Of a stretch of DNA of 28,149 bases, positions 1 to 7,160 are shown piece by piece. The stretch covers positions 1 through 28,149 of the forward strand of contig JBNGIQ010003964.1 in assembly GCA_049999765.1 (NCBI GenBank). Direction: 5' to 3'. A program made the position numbers and the translations under genes. Origin of the DNA: Phaeoceros laevis (taxonomy: Eukaryota > Anthocerotophyta > Anthocerotopsida > Notothyladales). The notes beneath the pieces were generated by a model that was not told the DNA's origin, searched no databases, and saw only the letters and a program-made list of their open reading frames with translations. Within the stretch, counting starts at the first letter, position 1. Each line of letters opens with the position of its first letter.

Positions 1-249
1 CCGCGCCGCACCGTGCCATAGCTATGACCTGGCCACCATCCAGCTGCACACCGTGCTTGATCATGCTCTCCCGCTACCAGGCTTGCTCATGCCCAAACAC
101 CAGCCCTAATGAAATAATGGCAAGTTACATGCATACGGCAGCCAACCCAAGCCAAAGAGGGTTTTTAAAAAAAGAAAAACCCTTGTGGAATGTGATATGG
201 ATGGGGTGGCCACGTGGCAGCCGCCTCTTACTTTTAAGAGTACATCATT

Positions 250-660
250 ACTAAACCCTTTACATGAGGGTCCACATCCATGAAACCCTTACTACATATG
301 GATTTGACATCCTCCGCCATGGATACATGTCCCACACATGTTTTGACATGTCCTCACATGCTGCCATACCACGGCCACATGTGACACGTCCCGTACCACA
401 TCCAAACTCATGTCGTACGGCATCCTTGACATGCGTACCATATCGTGCCATCGTTTACTATGTGTTAAAAGCCTCGGTAGATCAAACCTTGCATAAAAAC
501 CATCCGTTGACATGTGAAACGACATGTCCTAACATGCAACCATGACCTACGACACATCCTCGGTCCGTCCCCAACTACGGTCACGGACCCCAGCATGTTC
601 CGCCATCATTCCCACATGCCAACACATCTCATAAACATATCCACATGCCCACAGATTAGC
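250..660. other. CATG-rich intergenic stretch
   Basis: No coding sequence is recognisable between 1 and 771; the overlapping short reading frames on both strands have no family features. From about 250 to 660 the tetranucleotide CATG, mostly as ACATG or ACATGT, occurs about 17 times by eye, where fewer than two would be expected by chance. From 662 to 712 the sequence becomes AT-rich, with two TTAATTAACTAAT-like repeats just before the transposon fragment. Function is unknown; it may be a decayed simple repeat or the body of an unrecognised transposable element. Confidence 0.55.
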
Positions 661-771
661 CCTTCACTAATCACCATTAATTAACTAATTAGATAATTAA
701 TTAACTAATAGCAAATCAGTCATTATTGCGAAAGTTTAATCATTTATTCAAACAAAACAACAACAAAAAAC

Positions 772-1419
772 ATGTCCAGTATTATTAAAACAACAAGTGG
801 GTCACCATACCTGGAATCACAATTCCTGGACAACCCTAATCCCTCACACTGGGCACAAGTAAAACGTATATTCAGATATTTGAAGGAAACAGCAGAGTAC
901 GGGATTACCTACACCGGGAATGGTGATAATTTGCTGATTTTGGAAGGATTCTGTGATTCAGATTGGGCGTCGGATTTGGACAGCCGCAAATCCTTGTCGG
1001 CGTACGTGTTCCTGCTGACTGGTGGACCAATTTCTTGGTCTTGTAAGAAGCAAGCAACAATATCAACATCTAGCACTGAAGCCGAGTACAAGGCACTTAC
1101 CGTAGCTGCCAAAGAAGCGATCTGGAGCAGAAGAAATCTGGAAGATGTAGGGCAGGCGCAGCCGGGGCCAACCACCCTTTACTGCGACAACCAAGGAGCC
1201 ATCGCACTCTCGCACAACCCTGTCTTCCACAGCAGAACGAAGCATCTCGACATTCAACATCATTTTATAAGAGAAACAGTGGGGGAAGGAAAAATCAGTG
1301 TTGTGTATATCCCCACACAAGAGAATCCGGCTGATCTCTTGACAAAGGCTCTGTCCAAGGAGCTACATACCAGACACTCCTTGAGATTGGGCATCAAGGA
1401 CTGCACTCACGGAGCGTGA
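772..1419 (+). pseudogene. copia pol fragment: RNase H domain
   Basis: This open frame of 215 codons matches the C-terminal ribonuclease H domain of plant Ty1/copia polyproteins. In an intact element this domain degrades the RNA strand of the RNA-DNA hybrid during reverse transcription. Visible signatures are the tether motif HWAQVKRIFRYLK, the first active-site block CDSDWASD, the copia-typical SWSCKKQATISTSSTEAEY, the CDNQGAIAL block, RTKHLDIQHHFIRE, and the terminal IPTQENPADLLTKAL. The frame has no stop, so the fragment is young or only lightly decayed. The ATG at 772 is a chance start, because in the full element this is the interior of one long polyprotein. Confidence 0.9.
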
Positions 1420-1507
1420 AGTTTCAAGCCAGGTGCGAGTGGAGCATTTGAAGACGGAGTTGCTTCTGATTTGCTGAAGTTGCGCTAAAGATGTGTTCAA
1501 GTGGGGG

Positions 1508-1704
1508 TGATGCGAACCTGTTTCACACATACTTCTTAGGCTTTAGGGTTGGAGGTGATTCTCTTACGTAACCGTCTTGGTCGTGGTGTCTGCTGAACTT
1601 GAGCATGGCCCCAAAGGCCCCAACTGCTATTCATTGTTCTACACTCGTGCTACTGTGAACGCTCTGCACTCGCACGCTCTTAATCGAATCCATTCTGTAA
1701 AACA
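1508..1704 (+). repeat. putative 3' LTR of the copia element
   Basis: About 197 bp begins TGATGCGAAC directly after the purine-rich tract and ends TGTAAAACA, giving the TG...CA ends expected of an LTR. Its position about 90 bp after the pol stop is as expected for copia. A second LTR copy is not present to confirm the boundaries, and the right end is the less certain one. Confidence 0.55.
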
Positions 1705-1960
1705 TTAGGTGCTGGCCGACGAGTTCCTCTTTCAAGAGGTCAAGGACAACTTGGAAAAGAGGGGTGTGCTTCTCAAACAGAAAGCCCTACACGAATTGGC
1801 TCTCTTCTCATCACTCACACTCTACAACTCGGGACCCTTTCTTTTCTACCCTCCATCTCTGTACTTCCAGCGCCTTGCATGCTTCGGGATACAAGGCGTA
1901 CTCTAGATCTCCACGTAGCTCTCTGACCCCTCACACACCCTGCTCTCAAAGGCTTTCTGC

Positions 1961-2040
1961 GGGAGCTGCAAATGGAGCTGCCTGCAGGACTTCTACGGGA
2001 ACTGCAAATGGAGGAACGAGGATGAGCTGCAGGACTGTTT
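1961..2040 (+). repeat. imperfect direct repeat (about 36 bp)
   Basis: GGGAGCTGCAAATGGAG at 1961-1977 recurs as GGGAACTGCAAATGGAG at 1997-2013, and CTGCAGGACT recurs near 1982 and 2028. The region 1705-2184 otherwise shows no recognisable gene. It lies between the LTR and the OSB fragment and may be part of the same degenerate gene as the latter. Confidence 0.5.
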
Positions 2041-2184
2041 GAACTGTAGGAAGGGCTCAAATTCGACGATTGGAGGAGCTGATTCCAGGACTCGAAGATG
2101 ATTGGAGGGGCTGATTTCGGGAGCTGCAGACATTCGTGTAGCATCAAATGCCAAGCTACGCATACCGGACAATAGCAGTGCAGG

Positions 2185-2518
2185 AGAACGACAAGAGTTG
2201 TTGTGGCAGTATTTCTTGAACCCCACATTGTGGTGGGACTGCACATCGTGGCAGGACGAGCAAGAAGAGCGCGCGATCTCCCGACTTCAGGCACAAGGAG
2301 TCCAAAGAGCCCATATGGCTAAACAGCTTCTACTAGCCTGACTGGGTGGATGCGGAGCGGGCTGCCTTGGACAAGCACGTTGGACGGTCTGTTCAACCTA
2401 CATCCAACCCCCTGTTGCATCATACTGCCGCTGCTCCGACGGTGCCAGAGTGCCAAGGGTACGGAACGGCTCAGGCTGTAATCGAACAACTGAACAACTT
2501 TGTGAGAATGGGCAGCTA
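2185..2518 (+). pseudogene. OSB-type organellar ssDNA-binding protein fragment (PDF motif)
   Basis: Intact OSB proteins bind single-stranded DNA in plant mitochondria or plastids and limit recombination. They carry an OB-fold followed by one or more PDF motifs. Here one frame reads LWQYFLNPTLWWD (about 2197-2236), and a +1 shift near 2240 gives SPDFRHKESKEPIWL, then a stop (TAG) in place of the residue before PDWVDAERAALD, and on to a stop near 2518. Together this has the spacing of one PDF motif. No OB-fold is seen upstream. One frameshift and one nonsense codon make it a pseudogene. The assignment rests on the PDF block and its flanking Trp residues. Confidence 0.6.
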
Positions 2519-2609
2519 AGTCCAGCAGTGGACGCTTTGACCATCTTGGCGGAGAAACAATCTCGTGTGTCCTCCTCTCTGCTGTACAGAGTCATTTGGA
2601 TATGCGGGG

Positions 2610-2797
2610 CTCACAAAAAACTGGTGTTCCCGAGGGCGACGCCTTGATGATCTCACTGTCAAGCTTGGGGTAGGGAAACCAGATGTCTTCATGCGGTCTT
2701 CCATAATCTCTGCAAGTGCTAAGCACGGAAAACCGAAGGAGGCCATACAACTCTACCGTGAGATGTGTAAGTCTGGAGTGAAGGCGGATAGTCTTTG
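2610..2797 (+). pseudogene. PPR repeat fragment (plus strand)
   Basis: About one and a half pentatricopeptide repeats are readable: GKPDVFMRSSIISASAKHG followed by KPKEAIQLYREMCKSGVKAD. PPR proteins bind organelle RNA through tandem repeats of about 35 residues. The piece starts and ends abruptly, has no targeting sequence or neighbouring repeats, and the next recognisable PPR sequence lies on the opposite strand. It is a gene fragment, probably transposed or rearranged. Confidence 0.6.
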
Positions 2798-2888
2798 TAG
2801 ACAGACAACACCGGACATTTCAGCAAAAGCAAACACCTTCCCCCTTTTTGATGGCAAGAATGCAAAAACATCATACGGCGTAACATGA

Positions 2889-3065
2889 AGAATTTGCAGT
2901 CTATAGGGACCAAAACCTGGCAGCCAGAGCACTCAGCCATAACCTCTTTAAACAAATTGCGAGCGGAATCCACATCACCTTGCCTAGTGAAACTGTTCAT
3001 CATGCAGGTATAGGTGTACGAGTTTGGAGTGCAGCCAGTCACCAGCATCTTCTGAAATACCTGCA
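2889..3065 (-). pseudogene. PPR repeat fragment (minus strand)
   Basis: The minus strand encodes LQVFQKMLVTGCTPNSYTY followed by TCMMNSFTRQGDVDSARNLF and KEVMAE, a clear P-type pentatricopeptide repeat plus the end of the one before it. It faces away from the plus-strand PPR piece about 90 bp to its left and abuts the aldolase fragment on its right. The two PPR pieces could come from one inverted parent or from two different genes. No complete gene can be built from this strand. Confidence 0.6.
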
Positions 3066-3098
3066 GACATGTCGTGGAGCCAGAAATATCGTACCGAT

Positions 3099-3542
3099 GT
3101 CGTACCGATCGTGGAGCCAGCAATATTGATGAATGGGAGTCACTCCACTGACAGGAGTTTGTGTGTTGCTGAAATCGTTTGGGCAAAGGTTTTTCCATCA
3201 ATTAGATCGTAACGATGTCCACCCAGAAGGCATCCTGTTCAAACCAAGTATGGTAACTCCAGGTGCAGCCACAAAGGCTAAAATGACACCCGAAGAAATC
3301 GCTAAATATGATGTTCCAGGAATAACGTTTTTGTCAGGAGGTCACTCAGAAGTGGAAGCAACCTCGGATCTGAATGCTAGGAACCAACAACCCAATCCCT
3401 GGCACGTTTCCTTCTCATATGCTCGAGCTCTTCAGAGCACAATGCTCAAGACGTGGAAAGGGCAACCTTAAAAATGTGGAAGCTGCTCAAAGAATGTTGT
3501 AACGCAGAGCCGAAGCTAACTCCATGGCACAACTGTCTTCTC
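3099..3542 (+). pseudogene. plastid-type class I fructose-bisphosphate aldolase fragment
   Basis: The family cleaves fructose 1,6-bisphosphate in the Calvin cycle and glycolysis through a lysine Schiff base. Recognisable blocks in order are VVPIVEPAILMNG, TDRSLCVAEIVWAKVF, a frameshift near 3190, GILFKPSMVTPGAATKAKM, TPEEIAKYDVPGITFLSGG, NPWHVSFSYARALQSTMLK, then another frameshift after TWKGQP and VEAAQRML, an in-frame stop, and [11 protein letters not shown]. DRxxxVAEKVWAEVF-like wording marks the plastid isoform. The active-site lysine of ILFKPSM is present, but about 12 residues before VPGITFLSGG are missing. The N-terminal two thirds are absent. With two frameshifts, one stop and one deletion this is a clear pseudogene. 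Confidence 0.88.
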
Positions 3543-3715
3543 ATGCCTATCACGGACAGCCTTGTATGCAAAGCTCCTGCCACAGCCAGCAACTGAGCAC
3601 AGGAAAGGTTTAACCTCTTCATGAACAGCTTTTACGTGGCTGATCAGATTGGATCTCTGCATTGAAAACTTATGTCACTGCCTCGCAATAGACAAAGGAT
3701 GCGGACGTGCTGGGC
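3516..3715 (-). pseudogene. TFIIIA-type C2H2 zinc-finger fragment
   Basis: TFIIIA binds the internal promoter of 5S rRNA genes and 5S rRNA. The minus strand reads [19 protein letters not shown], then [17 protein letters not shown] and KAVRDRHEK, closely matching the last fingers of plant TFIIIA, including the Cys-x4-Cys of CSVAGC and His-x3/4-His spacing. A stop (TAA or TGA depending on frame) interrupts the preceding finger, so it is not functional. Its 3' end meets the aldolase fragment tail-to-tail near 3535, leaving no spacer between two unrelated genes. Confidence 0.75.
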
Positions 3716-4428
3716 TCCTTGCACTGCTGCACCTGGAGCCCATCACAGAACCTGAAGCACAAGTACCAGCATAACCTGCAGCAGTTGTAACGGGTTCATC
3801 CAGAGAAAGGCAGCGGGCATGTCAGATGCTGTGCTGGCAATAGCAATGCTCAGAGAAAGAACATGATGCTTGATAGCTCACCATTAACAAAAATCCATAC
3901 CCATGGAGACTCTCTCCCGCCTGCTTTGCATCACACTTCGTCAAACGTGAACATGCTGCAATCCAACTCAGCCAACTCTGTCAGAACTCCCGAATAGTCC
4001 TTATTAACATCTGCAAGTACAAAAACACCCTTACTGACAACCTTGACTATGTTTGACACAAATAAAACGAGTGCTTACTGGATTACTCAGTAGATCCTTG
4101 CCTGCAGTAATGCCTGGTAACAAGAGAGCAACTCCTGGAGATGTCAACCTGTGGCACAAAAAACTCTAAGCTCAAATTGTGCAGGCGGCATAGCTCAGAT
4201 CTATACTAAAACGTAGAACCCCTATGAGTGTAAGCGGTGTTATAGCTCAAACCTAGTTGTAAAGTGCAAACAAGCTGAATAACCCAACTTCTCCAGCCTG
4301 CACATCTGCGACCCTGCACATCCGTGAATAAGCTCCCAGGTGCGATCCAGTATGCGATAGACAAACAATCGAGAGAGCCCAGAAGAAACAGCATGCAAGC
4401 TCACACTTACTACCACATACTTACTTAC

Positions 4429-4706
4429 CAATTTGCAACCTTCACAGCTCTCTCAGCTTGCTCTGCACTCCAGACTGTAGCATCAACACCAAATGAGCTA
4501 ATTTGATATCCCGTCCCACAGACCTGCAAGGACGAGTTGCAGCCTTGACCAAGAACATTCGACATGGAATGTGCTGCATCACCGATGAACACTGCCTTGC
4601 CCCTTGTATCAGAACTTGCTACACTTGACCTACAGGCAAAACCCAGTATAGCAAGGCCGGCCATTCCAGTATTGAACTGGTAGCACGCAGGACTGTGGTA
4701 GCACAA
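4429..4706 (-). pseudogene. FAD-dependent monooxygenase fragment (kynurenine 3-monooxygenase-like)
   Basis: The minus strand encodes GKAVFIGDAAHSMSNVLGQG followed by CNSSLQ, the second FAD-binding block (GD motif, ribityl-binding Asp) of class A flavoprotein hydroxylases such as kynurenine 3-monooxygenase and squalene-epoxidase relatives. A good splice donor (GTAAGT) follows VKVANW at 4428, so the piece was copied with intron sequence rather than from mRNA. Neither the N-terminal GxGxxG dinucleotide fold nor the C-terminal exons are recognisable nearby. From 3716 to 4428 nothing else could be assigned. The right end coincides with the left edge of the large inverted repeat. Confidence 0.65.
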
Positions 4707-6041
4707 GTTTCTGTTTTCTCCGCCTATCTAAAATCAGAGTTTTCCAACATCACAGGGGTTCAATGTCCCAAACTTTGTCTACGGCTATCATGGGAAATTC
4801 ATGCTGTATCTACATGCTTTTAAAACTTTCAAGAACTACTCTAAATTACGTAGCAACCTCTCATGTGAGCTATTGGAAGTTCGCCTCTCCTTCACTGTGA
4901 GTCCTCAATATAAGCTTGCAATTCCAGAGATCATAGAAAAAGCATGAGATATCCAGAGTACTACTGGCCATGGGCCATGGTTTTGTAGCTGATCATGACT
5001 CTACCCGACTTTGGAAAGTTCTACATATAATCAGAAGTAACTTCCTCCACAGTTCCACAGTTTTAGCCCTGCCAAGGGGGAAAATCACTACCACGAGCAC
5101 TCATGCCTCGATGGTAAGTTGAAAAACAGCCAAATTTAATGAGAAGCTTGCGCATGCACAGATCGGGTAGCTAGTAGCTACAGCGTTTGTGGCTCCAGGA
5201 AGAAAGGCCCCAGGCTTGCGGGAAAGCCCTAGGGTTACTTCAACCTAGTCCTGCAGAACCTGTCACACAGCGCACGGTTGAAATCCTGGACAAGTTATCA
5301 TATTTGGCACATGTGTGCATCCTCCAGGAAGGTTTTCCCACCCCCAGCTCAGATGATTTCCTCATGAGCTTGAATGGCTCTGACTTCCTCTCTGGAGGCA
5401 GGTTTGTTTCAGAAGTTTTAGTTCCAGCTAGCATGTCCTGGATCCTAAAGCTGTGGTGTTTCTGGACTGCATTTGCCAAGTTGCATCACCCTCTTGCACC
5501 TGGACGTAGGGCTCCTAATCTTGATCAGGGCAGTTAAAACATCAGATCGTGTTGACAGAAAAATTCTCCTAGTGGAGTTAGGTAGCATGAAAGCTTCCAC
5601 ATTTTGTACCAGTTGGCCATGGTCAGTTGGACCAGATACATGTACATCTCAGGAAGTCCTAGAACATCTACCAAATCTGCATCTGCCACAAAATCCTATG
5701 TCCCGAGCAAGACTGTCACCTATCACCTATCAGACTGCAGTCTTGCCCCGACACAGTCGTTTCCTGCAGGGTGTTGGTTCCTAGGACGTCTGCACAAGTT
5801 TGACGAAATTACGAGATCCTGAAGTACATTAGCCTGCATGGTTTAGCTGACAATACTAGTGATGATGATGATTTATTGTCAGGACTACCTGGGTTTTAAA
5901 ACCTAGATGGGATAAAGGCAGACGTAATTCAACTACGGAGTTGCTCCCTTGGTTGTTGTAATCTATCACATGTGACAGTTGAAGATTTCACAAGAATGTT
6001 CAGCTTGACTGGGAAGAAGCTTGCTTCCAATCGTGAGTTAC

Positions 6042-6086
6042 ACAAGTTGAAATCACTAGTTGAAATCACTAGCGATTTCAACTTGT
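6042..6086. repeat. 19-bp-stem hairpin downstream of the left P450 copy
   Basis: ACAAGTTGAAATCACTAGT (6042-6060) and ACTAGCGATTTCAACTTGT (6068-6086) are reverse complements except for one pair, around a 7-nt loop. The right arm keeps only one half (12880-12897) and departs from the left arm inside the loop. Confidence 0.85.
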
Positions 6087-6097
6087 GGATAAATTAT

Positions 6098-6656
6098 CTA
6101 CAGGGCTAGCTTGGGATGTGGCCAGTAGGCGGGGTCTCGGCCAAGCGCCCAGCCGTTGATGAAGACTGTGGTGTTGGCCGGGATGTGGTAGCCTCCCACG
6201 GTGGCTGAAATTTCATAACAGATGTGGAGCCTGAAATTTCACGTACCTCATGAATTTCCAATGCGGTCCGTAGGGCGCGAATGCCACGTCCTTGCCGTTG
6301 TAGAGGATCAAAGCGGGGCCGTAGTGGGCAGGAGGCCGCGAGGAGAAGGTGTTGTCCTGGTGCTTGAAGATCTCAGCAGCCAGCTCCGGGGACTGCACCA
6401 CCACGACGCCCTTGTATCCTAAGCGCAGCCACATGATGGGGCCGTACGTCTCCGCCAGCTTGTACAGATCGGCGTGACGTCGCTTCAAGCCTCTGAACAG
6501 AAACAGATGGCCAAACAGGGGCAGCCCTGGGGGACCCGGCGGCAACCTCAGCTGCCCCTTTGTCCGCCGCTGGAGGAGCAGCAGCGCAGCGGCAGCTGCC
6601 ACCAGCAGTCCCAGCAGCAGCAGCTGCTGCAACCCCCATTGCGATTGCTCCTCCAT
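6098..6656 (-). pseudogene. internally deleted cytochrome P450 (left-arm copy)
   Basis: Exon 1 (6656-6247) is intact and nearly identical to the right-arm gene: membrane anchor with LLLLGLLVAAAAALLLLQRR, the proline hinge LPPGPPGLPLFGH, and helices A-B through GPHWKFMR, ending at a normal AG|GTACGT donor. After about 30 nt of intron and filler, the sequence jumps into the last exon ([20 protein letters not shown]), reaches YWPHP and jumps again to the final codons KLAL and a TAG at 6100-6098. Exons 2 and 3, the oxygen-binding I-helix, the ExxR motif, the PERF motif and the heme Cys loop are all gone. It cannot bind heme and is a pseudogene. A truncated anchor protein could still be made if transcribed. 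Confidence 0.9.
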
Positions 6657-7160
6657 GGCCGTGGCCGGCGTGCTGTGCAGGTTGCGTGCACGGCAAGCCA
6701 AATCCCCAGAGAGACGATTGGCAAAGCACTTGCGGCAGCGGCATAGAAGAATCTCGCGACAGAGTCCTTCAGAGGGTTGCCCGACAGAGTCCTTCAGAGG
6801 GTTGCTCGTTTCAAGGGAAGGCATTGAATTAGCGCCCCAGTGCCACCCTGCATGCATACAACAAAGACCAGAGAAAGCTGTTGAAAGTGTAGAATATGCA
6901 TATGGAGGAGGCTCATGATGCTCCTCCCACCCACGAGGTCGCCGGTTGTATCTAGAGCTGAGCACTTCACACTACACCTGTCCGCGAAACAAACAAAAAA
7001 CTAAATATTTGCCACCACTAGCTGCTTCTTTAGACAATTTCCTCGCCAGGGACACGTGGGGCTACCTTTTAAGTCAGGCCTGTCGACGTTGGCCCCTTTT
7101 GTCATCCACTTTTTACTTGATGCCATCCTTGGCTTCCCAAGTTGTTGTTGTCCAGTACAA

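Larger units (their letters stand above)
772..1704 (+). mobile_element. 5'-truncated Ty1/copia retrotransposon (RNase H end plus 3' LTR)
   Basis: Only the last part of a copia element remains: the end of the pol polyprotein, a short untranslated spacer, a purine-rich tract (AAGTGGGGG, ending at 1507) and a putative 3' LTR. Gag, protease, integrase and reverse transcriptase are absent and no 5' LTR is visible, so the element cannot be autonomous. Homology to copia starts near 815; the residues before that are not family-like, so the breakpoint lies between 772 and 815. The orientation is plus. Solo recombination is excluded because internal sequence remains, so truncation or a nested rearrangement is more likely. 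Confidence 0.85.
4704..6690 (-). repeat. left arm of the P450 inverted duplication
   Basis: Read on the minus strand, this stretch matches 10840-13945 on the plus strand: a little 5' leader, P450 exon 1, a remnant of the last exon, and the 3' flank. Flank landmarks shared in inverted order are GCACAAGTxTCTGTTTTCTC (4712; complement near 13930), the CTACGGCTATCATGGGAAAT block, the long run with GGCTCCAGGAAGAAAGGCCC (5190; complement near 13380), and CTCAGGAAGTCCTAGAACAT (5648; complement near 12920). About 385 bp at 5682-6063 has no counterpart in the right arm. The open frames within the flank occur on both strands and look non-coding. Confidence 0.85.

Noticed and set aside
2719-3201. One continuous minus-strand PPR protein of 160 residues.
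   Set aside because: Only the middle part has PPR repeat wording; the right end overlaps the aldolase fragment on the other strand and the left end overlaps the plus-strand PPR piece.
5187-5537. Open frames in the inverted-repeat flank (also 12889-13392 minus, and opposite-strand frames 5240-5479 and 13094-13339) preserved in both arms.
   Set aside because: Similarity is explained by the recent duplication; both strands stay open, there are no domain features, and the region lies immediately 3' of the P450 stop, so it reads best as 3' flank.
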